64,000 nt of DNA from JAEUMY01 sp031394355. GTDB taxonomy: Bacteria; Pseudomonadota; Gammaproteobacteria; Burkholderiales; Usitatibacteraceae. The notes beneath the pieces are model-generated. The model was not told the DNA's origin. It saw only the letters and a list, made by a program, of their open reading frames with translations, and did not search any database. This document shows, one piece after another, positions 56,449 through 64,000 of the stretch. Position 1 is the first letter of the stretch; the number at the start of each line of letters is the position of its first letter. The stretch covers positions 100,271 to 164,270 of the forward strand of contig JANNSU010000066.1 in assembly GCA_031394355.1 (NCBI GenBank). The letters run 5' to 3'. The position numbers were made by a program, and so were the translations under genes.

Positions 56449-59400
56449 ATGATGCCCATGAAGCGTTTGAAGCTTGTTGTACTTTGCCTTGTCACGCCCT
56501 TGATGATTACCGGCTGCGTGACGCAGCCGCCGAACGCAGAGCGTCCGGCGCAAGCCGAGGCGCTCGTCTATCGGGCACCGGAAGCCTATGACCAGCAGAG
56601 CAAGCGAGCGGTCCCGCGGGAAGGCCGCAAACGTGATCGCGCTGCCATTTCCGCCGACTTCAACCTGCGCATGGAGGCTGATGAGAGCGGGCCGCCTACA
56701 GCCGCGCAGATTTTCCGTGCCGTGGCGCAGCGGGAGAATCTGGTGCGTACGACGGAGGGTATCGAGGCCAAGGTTGCCGGCGTCCTGGCGAATACCTGGC
56801 AGGAGCTGGGGCCAGGCAACATCGGCGGACGCTTGCGCACCATCGCCATCGACCCCCGCAACGTATCGCGAATATTCGTAGGCGCTGCTTCAGGGGGCAT
56901 CTGGCTCACCGAGAATGCCGGTACGACCTGGCGGCCCATCAATGACTTCCTCGGCAGCCTTTCGGTGACAACCATGGTGTTCGATCCTGCTAATGCCAAC
57001 ATCATGTTTGCCGGCACGGGGGAAGCCAGCGCTGGCCTGGTCGGTGTGGGCATCTTCAAATCCACTGACAGCGGCGTGACGTGGAACTATCTTGCCGCCA
57101 CATCGCCAGACAACGATCAGGACTGGCGGTTCGTCAATCGCATTGCGATCCACCCCCAGCAGACCAACATCATGCTGGCAGGCACCACCAACGGAAACAA
57201 TCGCACTCTCGGTGCGATATTCCGCAGCATCGACGGCGGTCAGAGCTGGACCAAGGCGGCGAACTTCGAGGCGCCAGACATCGTCTGGGATCCGTTCAAC
57301 GCAAGCCAGGTGGTCGCCGGACGCGAGGACGGGTTCATCGCTTTCTCCCGCGATGCCGGCATGACCTGGCAGTCAACGGCGCAGATCATCAGCGCCAGCA
57401 GTGGCCGTGTCGAAGTCACGTTCGCGCCTGCTGTGCAAGGGCGAGTCTACGCGTCGGTCGATGCCAACAAGGGCGAGGTCTGGCGGTCAGAGGATGCCGG
57501 CGCCACCTGGGTCAAGATGTCAACGCCGGAACATTTGCAGAGCCAGGGCTCCTATGACAACGTCATCTGGTCTGATCCCACTGACGGGCTGCACGTCATC
57601 GTGGGTGGCATTGACCTCTTTCGCTCGCGCGACGGCGGCGTCACCTTCACAAAGATCAGTGACTGGCGCTTTGCGCCGAACTCTGCACATGCGGATCATC
57701 ACGCCATTGTGGCGGTGCCAGGGTTCAACGCCAACAATCCGGTGGTGTACTTCGGCAATGACGGTGGCCTGTACCGCGCCAATGATGTCAACGCACTCAC
57801 CGCTGATTCCAATCCCGTGATCAACGGCTGGCGCAGCCTCAACAACGGTCTGGGGGTGACCCAGTTCTATGCAGGAGCCGGCAAGCTGAGCGCTGGTGGG
57901 CGCATCATCGGCGGGACCCAGGACAATGGTTCGCTGATCTATACCACCGGCACCAATTGGCAAACCTGGGCCGGTGGCGACGGCGGCTACTCTGCCGTTG
58001 ATCCGGTAAGCGACAGCACCATTTATGGCGAATATGTCTATCTGTCCATCCACCGATCCGTCAACAACGGCGTGCGCCAGTATATTTGCACCGGCATCAC
58101 GGAAGGCAAGAAAGCGGAGGGCGGCCTCAGCTATTGCGGCGCCAGTGCAACAGAGAAAGCCAATTTCATCGCGCCTTTCATTCTGGACCCCAATAACAGG
58201 GACCGTATGCTTGCCGGTGCCAACTCGCTTTGGGCCAGCAACAATGTGACCGCTGCGGCACCAGCTTGGGCAGCAATCAAGTTACCCATCGGCGGTGACG
58301 CGGGAACTAACTACATCAATACCATTGCCTCGGCGGAAGCAAACAGCAATATCGTCTGGGTGGGTCACAACAGCGGGCAGGTCTTCAAGTCGATTAACGC
58401 GACTGCCGCGACGCCCACGTGGACACAGGTGAATACCGGCCTGCCGACACGGCAGGTTGCGCGCATCCTGATCCATCCGACCAATCATGATCATGTGATC
58501 GTTTCCTTCACGGGCTTTTCGGCTGGCAATCTGTGGGAAACCCGCAACGCCGGGGTCAGCTGGACCAGCATCACCGGCAACCTGCCTGCAGCGCCTGTTT
58601 TCAGTGTCGTGCGTCACCCCAACAAGGACAGCTGGCTTTATGTCGGCACCTCGATCGGTGTGTTTGCCAGCGAGAACGGCGGTGCCTCCTGGTCCACGAC
58701 CAATGACGGCCCAGCGAACGTCCGTGTTCGCGAACTGTTCTGGTACAGCAATACGGAGCTGGTGGCGGCCACTTATGGTCGCGGCATGTACAAGTCCACC
58801 ATTGCCCGGCCCGGGCCTGACAACTATCAAGGTGCCTGGTGGGCCGGTGCGGCAGAGGGCGGCTGGGGTTTATCGTTCGTCCAGCACGGTGCCACCTTGG
58901 CGGTGGGCTGGTATTACTTCAATGCACAAGGTCAGCCAACCTGGGCCATCGTGCCGGGCTGCACATGGAATGCGAGCTTCACCACCTGCACCGGTGCTGT
59001 GTTCGGCTCTACCGGTGCGTGGCTTGGCAACTACACCGGTGCACAACTGGCCCAATCGCAGATCGGCACCGTGACCTTCAGCTTCACCGGTCTCACCGGC
59101 GGTACGATGAGCTGGAACATCGGCGGCGTACCCGGCACCAAGACCATCAGCAAGCTCAACTACCTGACCGGTGCCTCCCCCTCCGGCATCGACTACACCG
59201 ACATCTGGTGGGCCGGCAATGCAGAGAACGGCTGGGGGGTTGCCATCGCGCAGCAGGGTGCGGTGCTGGCCGGCTCCTGGTACACCTACAACCAGCTGAA
59301 CCAGCCCGTTTGGTATCTCATCAATGGTGGAACCTGGACCAGCCCCAACGTGTTTGAAGCGCCATTGACCCGCGCGACGGGTTCGCCGCTCATCGGCACG

Positions 59401-59538
59401 AACTACAACCCCGGTGCGCTGGTGAGCACCAACGCCGGCACGGTCCGGTTCACGTTTTCCGATGCGTCCAACGCCGCAATGACGTATACAGTGGATGGCG
59501 TGACCCAGACGAAGCCCATTTCCAGACTGCAGTTTTGA
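56449..59538 (+). CDS. Large BNR/sortilin-like beta-propeller lipoprotein
   Basis: 1029 residues from the ATG at 56449 (GGAGA upstream; 56458 is an alternative). The lipobox is ITGC, with the lipidated Cys near 23. After a spacer, many Asp-box repeats form a predicted beta-propeller: STDSGVTW, SIDGGQSW, SRDAGMTW, SEDAGATW, SRDGGVTF, TRNAGVSW and SENGGASW. The C-terminus holds two tandem copies, about 115 residues each, beginning WWAGAAEGGWGLSFVQHGATLAVGWYYFNAQGQPTW and WWAGNAENGWGVAIAQQGAVLAGSWYTYNQLNQPVW. Glycan binding or a surface hydrolase is possible; no catalytic residues are recognised. A one-mismatch palindrome at 56868 encodes SRIFVG. Confidence 0.8.
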   Translation: MMPMKRLKLVVLCLVTPLMITGCVTQPPNAERPAQAEALVYRAPEAYDQQSKRAVPREGRKRDRAAISADFNLRMEADESGPPTAAQIFRAVAQRENLVRTTEGIEAKVAGVLANTWQELGPGNIGGRLRTIAIDPRNVSRIFVGAASGGIWLTENAGTTWRPINDFLGSLSVTTMVFDPANANIMFAGTGEASAGLVGVGIFKSTDSGVTWNYLAATSPDNDQDWRFVNRIAIHPQQTNIMLAGTTNGNNRTLGAIFRSIDGGQSWTKAANFEAPDIVWDPFNASQVVAGREDGFIAFSRDAGMTWQSTAQIISASSGRVEVTFAPAVQGRVYASVDANKGEVWRSEDAGATWVKMSTPEHLQSQGSYDNVIWSDPTDGLHVIVGGIDLFRSRDGGVTFTKISDWRFAPNSAHADHHAIVAVPGFNANNPVVYFGNDGGLYRANDVNALTADSNPVINGWRSLNNGLGVTQFYAGAGKLSAGGRIIGGTQDNGSLIYTTGTNWQTWAGGDGGYSAVDPVSDSTIYGEYVYLSIHRSVNNGVRQYICTGITEGKKAEGGLSYCGASATEKANFIAPFILDPNNRDRMLAGANSLWASNNVTAAAPAWAAIKLPIGGDAGTNYINTIASAEANSNIVWVGHNSGQVFKSINATAATPTWTQVNTGLPTRQVARILIHPTNHDHVIVSFTGFSAGNLWETRNAGVSWTSITGNLPAAPVFSVVRHPNKDSWLYVGTSIGVFASENGGASWSTTNDGPANVRVRELFWYSNTELVAATYGRGMYKSTIARPGPDNYQGAWWAGAAEGGWGLSFVQHGATLAVGWYYFNAQGQPTWAIVPGCTWNASFTTCTGAVFGSTGAWLGNYTGAQLAQSQIGTVTFSFTGLTGGTMSWNIGGVPGTKTISKLNYLTGASPSGIDYTDIWWAGNAENGWGVAIAQQGAVLAGSWYTYNQLNQPVWYLINGGTWTSPNVFEAPLTRATGSPLIGTNYNPGALVSTNAGTVRFTFSDASNAAMTYTVDGVTQTKPISRLQF
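56868..56879. repeat. Iterated palindrome variant in the BNR lipoprotein gene
   Basis: gcgaatattcgt, one mismatch. Encodes Arg-Ile-Phe. Confidence 0.7.
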
Positions 59539-59541
59539 TCC

Positions 59542-59982
59542 GTGAACACCCAACCCGGATGCGAGTTATGCGAACAGGCCGGCGGCACCGTCCTGTGGCG
59601 TGACGACCGCGTTCGGGTGGTTCGCGTCGAGGATCCCGACTATCCGTCGTTTTGCAGGGTTATTTGGAACGACCATGTGAAGGAGTTAACTGATCTTCCT
59701 CGCCCGGACCGCGAATATTCACTTGAAGTGGTGTGCGCTGTGGAGCTCTCGTTGCGGCGCAGCTTGAGGCCTGACAAGATTAACGTGGCCAGTTTGGGTA
59801 ATATGACACCGCATTTGCATTGGCATGTCATCCCGCGATTCGCCGACGACCGGCACTTTCCCAATCCGGTCTGGGCGCAACCGTCGCGGGAGCACAGCGC
59901 CCATGCGGCGTCCAGGCGCATCCCCGATGATGTGCTGAGAAAACAACTGGTTGACCTGCTTGGCGGCACTTTCCGAGAGTAA
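59542..59982 (+). CDS. HIT family protein
   Basis: 146 residues from a GTG start 3 bp after the lipoprotein stop. The N-terminal CELCEQAGG is a likely zinc site. YPSFCRVIWNDHVKELTDL and DKINVASLGNMTPHLHWHVIPRF follow, the last being the histidine triad (H-x-H-x-H) that binds nucleotide phosphates. HIT proteins hydrolyse dinucleotides or AMP-lysine-type adducts; the substrate is unknown. A palindrome-like stretch with two mismatches (59711-59722) encodes REYS. Confidence 0.92.
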   Translation: MNTQPGCELCEQAGGTVLWRDDRVRVVRVEDPDYPSFCRVIWNDHVKELTDLPRPDREYSLEVVCAVELSLRRSLRPDKINVASLGNMTPHLHWHVIPRFADDRHFPNPVWAQPSREHSAHAASRRIPDDVLRKQLVDLLGGTFRE

Positions 59983-60032
59983 CCATCCGGTGCGACGGAC
60001 TGATTCCTGTCTGTATCCCGGCGGAGGAAACC

Positions 60033-61679
60033 ATGTCGCAAATGCTGTCTTCACCGCCTACACTGCCCCCCAAATCTTCCCGCGATAGCCAACGAGTCAT
60101 GAGCCTGCCGTTCACCGACGCGCGAACCTGCAAGGAATGGATCAAGACCATTCCGCTGACCAATGCCGGCCAGGCCCAACGGCTCATGCTGGAGGCGGTA
60201 CGGAATCTGAATCGTGCCGACTTCGTCGCACTGGAGCGGCTCACGTGTCTTGAGCTCCTGCGCGACAAGGTGTCCTTTGTCCAGGCGGAGCAGCGCAGCC
60301 GCTATGCGGGCAAGACGGTTCCGCTGTCTTCGGCCGACATGTCTGTCTGGGACATTTCACGGCAATTGGTGGAGGAAATGGAAGCGGGCTATCGCCGCTG
60401 CTTCGAGTTGGCGACACAGGGTGATTCGAGTGTCGAGCCGCATCTGGCGCTCATTCTCCAACGGCAGATGCGCTACATCGGATTGCAAATGTACTTTGCG
60501 GGTGTCATCTACCGGAGCTTCGATCCGGGCCTCTGGATGCGGCTACACCTGCACTGGATCGAGGCCGAAAGCCGTGGCCTCGTACACGCCAAGGTCAAGG
60601 ACAGCGTAGGCAGCATTGATGGGGTCTCCAGTGTCGCGGCAGCCTATATCGCCATCCTGCTTGCGCAACTCACGCGGACACACGAACTGTCCATGCGCAA
60701 CATGGATTTTGTCGATGCCATCCTGAAGCGCTTTGCCACCAAGGTCGAAATCGGGCTCACGCCAGTATCAGCGCGCCCGGGCCATCTTTTGTCGGTGGAT
60801 CTCTTCACCGGCACTGGCGTGTCCGCAGACCCGGGCGCACAGCCAGGAGACCATGTCCGCTTTCTGGACACCAGCGCGATCTCGAAGAGTCTGCGCGGAC
60901 GGGTCGCCAAGCTGCAGGAGGGCGAGAGCCCGGCAGCGATGAATTTGCCCACGGAATGGCCGGTGGCGGACATGATCGTGCAGATGAAGCGGCTGCAGCG
61001 CCTGTGGTGTGAACCCGTACCGATGTTTCCGCCGGGTATCGTGCCCAGCCAGACGCATGCAATCGTCTGCTTTGGGCTGGATCAGTTCCACTATTTCCTG
61101 ACCGGTCTGCCGTTCGAGCAGCCGGGGCGCAAGCGCGAGATGACACAACGGGAAATGAATGACATCGCCATGTTCGGCAAAGTTACCGAGCAGACGATGA
61201 AGAGCCTCTATGTCGAGGTCAAGTTCAGCACCGAGTCCTGGGGCCTCATCGAAGAGACGCGTGGCGCTCTGCGCCTCTTGCGCCCGGTGAACAGCGCGCA
61301 GGGGCTCGCAATCGGCCGTCTTATGGGTGTCCGCCTGGGCGCCCAATCACCCTGGATGGTCGGCATCGTGAGCAGCATTCTGGAAGAGTCCGATGGCAGC
61401 TATCATGCGACCGTGACGCTGGTGCCGGGCGCGCCGGTAGCCGTGGGTGTGCGACCCGCAGATCAGCGCAATCGTGCCGGTGCGCAGTATGTGCCCGCGA
61501 TCATGTTGCCCGCCGTGCCTGCACTCGTTCTGGAAGAGTCTGTCCTCATCCCGCCCAATCTGTCTCCACCCGGGCGAGGCATAGACATCGTGCTGCCTGG
61601 CAAGTCGCAAGGCAAGGAAATCACCGTGCATGAAATCATTGACCGAGGCAATGACTTCGACCGCCTCACCTTTTTTTGA
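60033..61679 (+). CDS. Conserved betaproteobacterial protein, possibly c-di-GMP related
   Basis: 548 residues, no signal peptide and no membrane helix. The N-terminal half is helical (NAGQAQRLMLEAVRNLNRADFVALERLTCLELLRDKV; LALILQRQMRYIGLQMYFAGVIYRSFDPGLWMRLHLHW). The C-terminal part is beta-rich (IGRLMGVRLGAQSPWMVGIVSSILEESDGSYHATVTLVPGAPVAVGVRP) and could be a PilZ-like barrel, although I do not see a clear RxxxR...DxSxxG motif. I recall homologues in other betaproteobacteria annotated only as conserved or cyclic-di-GMP-binding-like. Function is unknown. The next gene may be in the same transcript (18 bp apart). Confidence 0.65.
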   Translation: MSQMLSSPPTLPPKSSRDSQRVMSLPFTDARTCKEWIKTIPLTNAGQAQRLMLEAVRNLNRADFVALERLTCLELLRDKVSFVQAEQRSRYAGKTVPLSSADMSVWDISRQLVEEMEAGYRRCFELATQGDSSVEPHLALILQRQMRYIGLQMYFAGVIYRSFDPGLWMRLHLHWIEAESRGLVHAKVKDSVGSIDGVSSVAAAYIAILLAQLTRTHELSMRNMDFVDAILKRFATKVEIGLTPVSARPGHLLSVDLFTGTGVSADPGAQPGDHVRFLDTSAISKSLRGRVAKLQEGESPAAMNLPTEWPVADMIVQMKRLQRLWCEPVPMFPPGIVPSQTHAIVCFGLDQFHYFLTGLPFEQPGRKREMTQREMNDIAMFGKVTEQTMKSLYVEVKFSTESWGLIEETRGALRLLRPVNSAQGLAIGRLMGVRLGAQSPWMVGIVSSILEESDGSYHATVTLVPGAPVAVGVRPADQRNRAGAQYVPAIMLPAVPALVLEESVLIPPNLSPPGRGIDIVLPGKSQGKEITVHEIIDRGNDFDRLTFF

Positions 61680-61696
61680 CAACCTGGGGAGAACCC

Positions 61697-62176
61697 ATGA
61701 TCAAGCAGTTCCTGCTCATCACATCACTTGCCTGCAGCACTACCGTTCTGGCCCAGGCCCTGGATTTCAAGGGCAGGATGAAGCCCGGCGAATACGAGTA
61801 CACCATCGCGATGGAGATGGGAAAGATGCCAGGCATGCCCGAAGGCATGCAGGGCATGAAGATGCCGGGCACGGTGTTCAAGCATTGTATGACCCAGAAG
61901 GACATCGACGAGGGCGGCCAGAAGGTGTTGAACCAGAAGGGTGGCGGTGAGAAGAATGCGCCGGATTGTGAAATCAAGAATGCAAAGCAGACCGCTACCG
62001 GTACATCATTCAAGATGGTGTGCAAGGGACAGATGCAGATGGAGATGGACACCGTCCTGACCTTCCTGCCCAACGGCTTCAAATCCACCAGCAATGTGAC
62101 CATGAATCACGGCGGCCAGCCGATGAACATGACGCAGAACACCCAGGTGAAACTGCTGGGGCCGTGCAAGGGCTGA
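61697..62176 (+). CDS. DUF3617 periplasmic protein
   Basis: 159 residues from the ATG at 61697, which has GGGGAGAA upstream. The signal peptide MIKQFLLITSLACSTTVLA probably cleaves before QALDF. The mature sequence has GRMKPGEYEYTIAMEMGKMPGMPEGM, a Met-rich stretch, then HCMTQKDID, PDCEIKN, FKMVCKGQMQMEMDTVLTF and a final GPCKG. Paired cysteines and the opening 'KPGxYExTxxxEMxGMP' are typical of DUF3617. Function is unknown; the Met-rich part might bind metal (inference). It is followed by a terminator. Confidence 0.82.
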   Translation: MIKQFLLITSLACSTTVLAQALDFKGRMKPGEYEYTIAMEMGKMPGMPEGMQGMKMPGTVFKHCMTQKDIDEGGQKVLNQKGGGEKNAPDCEIKNAKQTATGTSFKMVCKGQMQMEMDTVLTFLPNGFKSTSNVTMNHGGQPMNMTQNTQVKLLGPCKG

Positions 62177-62238
62177 CGATCTCGGGTTGGGCGTTGGGGG
62201 TCTAGCGTTCAGCGTCCCAGGAAACTCGCGGGAAGAAG

Positions 62239-62270
62239 GGGTTTGCGACTATTCGCAAGCCCTTTTTGTT
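62239..62270 (+). terminator. Rho-independent terminator built on an iterated-palindrome copy
   Basis: Stem GGGTTTGCGA / TCGCAAGCCC (one G-U pair), loop CTAT, then TTTTTGTTTG. The inner part (62245-62256, gcgactattcgc) differs from the iterated palindrome by one base. It lies after the DUF3617 gene and before the convergent gshB stop. Confidence 0.88.
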
Positions 62271-62299
62271 TGCGGTGCCAGCCGCCAAACGCCCGACAC

Positions 62300-63256
62300 T
62301 CAACGCTTAACCGTCTTCTCCACTTCCTCTATGAACCACGTTGCCGAATCGAACCCGGTCTGTTCGAAGATTTCGACCATGCACGTGGGTGACGTGACGT
62401 TTACTTCGGTCAGGTAGTCGCCGATCACGTCGAGGCCCACAAACAGGAGCCCGTCAGCGACCAACTGGGGGCCCAGGGTGTCGGCGATCTCGCGATCGCG
62501 GTCAGAGATGGGCTGGGCCACGCCCTTGCCACCTGCGGCGAGATTGCCGCGTGTCTCACCTTCTTTCGGAATGCGCGCAAGGCAATAAGGCGCCGGTTTG
62601 CCGTTTATCACCAGCACGCGCTTGTCGCCCTTCAGGATCTCGGGGATGTAGCGCTGCGCCATGATGGTCTCCGTACCGTTGATGGTCTGCACTTCCATGA
62701 TGGCATTGCGGTTCGGATCGTCCTTTCGCACACGGAAGATGGATGTGCCACCCATGCCATCGAGCTTCTTCAGGATCGTGTCGCCCTGCTCGTCGATGAA
62801 GCCATTGAGCCGGGCAACATCTTTCGTCACCAGCATGGGCACGGTGAACTGTGGAAACCTGGTGGTGGCGAATTTCTCGTTGTAGTCACGCAGGCTGCGG
62901 GGGCGGTTGATGACTGTGGCGCCCTGCGTCTCCGCCATCTCCAGCAGCAACGTGGCGTAGAAGAACTCCATGTCGAACGGCGGGTCCTTCCGCATCAGAA
63001 CCGCGTCGAAATCCGCCAGCGAATATTCGCAATGGGCCTCCGCATCAAACCAGTGGCCATTTTCGGCATGCACAGTCAGCTTGCGAATATTCGCAAGGAC
63101 CTTGCCGCCCGCGTTTGCCATGCTGACCGCCATGTCGCGCGGCTCAAACGCAAAGATTTCATGCCCACGCTTCGCGGCCGCGCGCATCATCGCCACCGAC
63201 GAATCTTTGTAGGGCTTCAGCTTTTCCGGCGGGTCGATGCAGAACGCGAACTTCAT
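62300..63256 (-). CDS. gshB: Glutathione synthetase
   Basis: 318 residues, the bacterial ATP-grasp GshB that joins glycine to gamma-glutamylcysteine. Seen: MKFAFCIDPPEKLKPYKDSSVAMMRAA, LMRKDPPFDMEFFYATLLLE, NRPRSLRDYNEKFATTRFP, KKLDGMGGTSIFRVRKDDPN, QRYIPEILKGDKRVLVINGKPAPYCLARIP, and FVGLDVIGDYLTEVNVTSPTCMVEI near the end. Two exact palindrome copies 64 bp apart encode LANIRKL and HCEYSLA in the N-terminal domain. The start overlaps the gshA stop (ATGA), so the two steps of glutathione synthesis are coupled. Confidence 0.97.
   Translation of the reverse strand: MKFAFCIDPPEKLKPYKDSSVAMMRAAAKRGHEIFAFEPRDMAVSMANAGGKVLANIRKLTVHAENGHWFDAEAHCEYSLADFDAVLMRKDPPFDMEFFYATLLLEMAETQGATVINRPRSLRDYNEKFATTRFPQFTVPMLVTKDVARLNGFIDEQGDTILKKLDGMGGTSIFRVRKDDPNRNAIMEVQTINGTETIMAQRYIPEILKGDKRVLVINGKPAPYCLARIPKEGETRGNLAAGGKGVAQPISDRDREIADTLGPQLVADGLLFVGLDVIGDYLTEVNVTSPTCMVEIFEQTGFDSATWFIEEVEKTVKR
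63019..63030. repeat. Iterated palindrome in gshB (1)
   Basis: Exact 12-bp core. Encodes Cys-Glu-Tyr-Ser on the minus strand. Confidence 0.95.
63082..63095. repeat. Iterated palindrome in gshB (2)
   Basis: Full 14-bp form, symmetric over 18 bp (63080-63097). Encodes Ala-Asn-Ile-Arg, a different frame from its partner 64 bp away. Confidence 0.95.
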
Positions 63257-64000
63257 GCCACAGTACTCAGCTGAGCCACTTCCGGCTCGGCCATTTCATC
63301 AAAGTCCTCCGCGAGCTTCTCCAGCTCAAGCGAAGCGGCCAGCATCGCCAGTCGGGCCACGACGCCGTACGTGTAGAAACGGTTGGGTGGTGCATCAGGA
63401 TTGCTCCCGCAGTCCGGCGAGTGGCAGTCCGTTGCGAAGGCCAGTGGCGAGAAGCTCATGCCGCGCGAATTCAGGTTCTCATCCACGCCGCGCTCGGTGT
63501 TGATGCGGTAGAAGCCGCCCACCACGAAGCTGTCCATCATGTATACCACCGGCTCGGCGGTGGAGCTGTTGACCGTTTCAACCGTGCGCACGCCCTCCTG
63601 AATGATGACTTCGGTGACGGGCAAGCCCTCTTTGATCACCGCCATCTTGTTGCGCTCTTTCCGATTCAGGCCGCGCACTTCGTCTGCACTCTTCACGCTC
63701 ATGACGCCCATGCCATAGGTGCCTGCATCCGCCTTCACCATCACGAATGGCGTGTCGCTGATGCCGTACTCCTTGTACTTCTCCCGCACTTCATTGAGTA
63801 CCGCGTCGACGTTCGCCGCCAGACATTCCTCGCCTTCCTGCACCGAGAAGTTGACCTTGCCGCACTGCGAGAACACCGGGTTGATGAGCCACGGGTCGAT
63901 ACCGATGAGCTTGGCAAATTCCTCGGCCACGCTGTCATAGGCATGGAAGTGCAGCGACTTCCGCCGCGTGGTCCAGCCGCCGTAAAGCGGCGGCACGACC
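63253..64000 (-). CDS. gshA: Glutamate–cysteine ligase, C-terminal part
   Basis: About 249 residues are visible; the frame is open through the right edge (VVPPLYGGWTTRRKSLHFHAYD), so the N-terminus is outside. This is the beta/alphaproteobacterial GshA class rather than the E. coli type: HFHAYDSVAEEFAKLIGIDPWLINP, CGKVNFSVQEGEECLAANVD, FVMVKADAGTYGMGVMSVKSADEV, EVIIQEGVRTVETVN, YMMDSFVVGGFYRINTERGVDENLNSRGM. It makes gamma-glutamylcysteine for gshB, with which it overlaps by 4 bp. Confidence 0.94.
   Translation of the reverse strand, partial: VVPPLYGGWTTRRKSLHFHAYDSVAEEFAKLIGIDPWLINPVFSQCGKVNFSVQEGEECLAANVDAVLNEVREKYKEYGISDTPFVMVKADAGTYGMGVMSVKSADEVRGLNRKERNKMAVIKEGLPVTEVIIQEGVRTVETVNSSTAEPVVYMMDSFVVGGFYRINTERGVDENLNSRGMSFSPLAFATDCHSPDCGSNPDAPPNRFYTYGVVARLAMLAASLELEKLAEDFDEMAEPEVAQLSTVA

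Overview
This is a GC-rich chromosomal segment that I read as betaproteobacterial. The gene orders argue for that class: argS–SPOR protein–dsbA, priA next to hemE, hemC–hemD–hemX–hemY, tlpA/aroQ–accB–accC–prmA–DUF3426, and gshA–gshB. Genus and species cannot be fixed from the sequence alone. Most genes are core metabolism and are densely packed with short gaps or 1-4 bp overlaps. There is no phage, insertion sequence, CRISPR array or integrase.

Layout: 0-5.3 kb holds the tail of a family III CoA-transferase, PEP carboxylase (ppc), an HMG-CoA lyase-type enzyme, an outer-membrane protein and a zinc-finger protein. 5.3-12.5 kb holds a methyltransferase, an SDR, dsbA, a SPOR protein, argS and priA. 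12.5-21 kb holds hemE, an alpha/beta hydrolase and gltB-gltD (glutamate synthase). 21.4-27.1 kb looks more accessory: two paralogous Ig-like lipoproteins and a surface-glycan pair (WecA/MraY-family transferase and CapD/WbpM-like dehydratase). A tRNA-Arg(CCG) with a 110-bp duplication of its 3' end follows at 27.2-27.5 kb. 27.6-32.2 kb holds cytochrome c, apaH, an ornithine-lipid acyltransferase pair (olsB-olsA), a glycine-zipper lipoprotein and a PfkB kinase. 32.3-37.6 kb is the fatty-acid/shikimate cluster with prmA, tlpA and cutA. 37.7-43.6 kb holds fxsA, a nucleotide-sugar-epimerase-like protein, a ferredoxin reductase-like protein, a peroxiredoxin, argC, creD and a small membrane protein. 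43.8-46.1 kb is a two-component system resembling the 'dedicated sortase' type, but with no sortase beside it. 47.7-51.8 kb is hemCDXY. 52.4-62.2 kb holds a giant FAD/Fe-S dehydrogenase, a BNR-repeat lipoprotein, a HIT protein and two conserved proteins. 62.3 kb to the right edge is gshB and a partial gshA.

The most striking signal is not a gene. The perfect palindrome GCGAATATTCGC, often extended to TGCGAATATTCGCA, occurs 22 times exactly by my manual count, with at least seven further one-mismatch copies. Chance predicts about 0.004 copies of a given 12-mer in 64 kb. Eighteen exact copies lie inside protein-coding genes, in all three reading frames, encoding ANIR, EYS or RIFA. That includes core genes such as ppc, argS, priA, hemE, gltB, hemX and gshB. 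Four exact copies are intergenic, one of them abutting the hemC start. A degenerate copy forms the stem of a rho-independent terminator. This resembles the cyanobacterial HIP1 highly iterated palindrome or a DNA-uptake/segregation signal, but with a different sequence. Its binding factor and function are unknown to me. No exact copy occurs between about 17.1 and 31.9 kb, a stretch that includes the more accessory-looking genes.

Other non-coding structure includes an array of strong hairpins upstream of creD, structured gltB leader and gltB-gltD spacer sequences, and a REP-like tandem pair near 6.1-6.2 kb.
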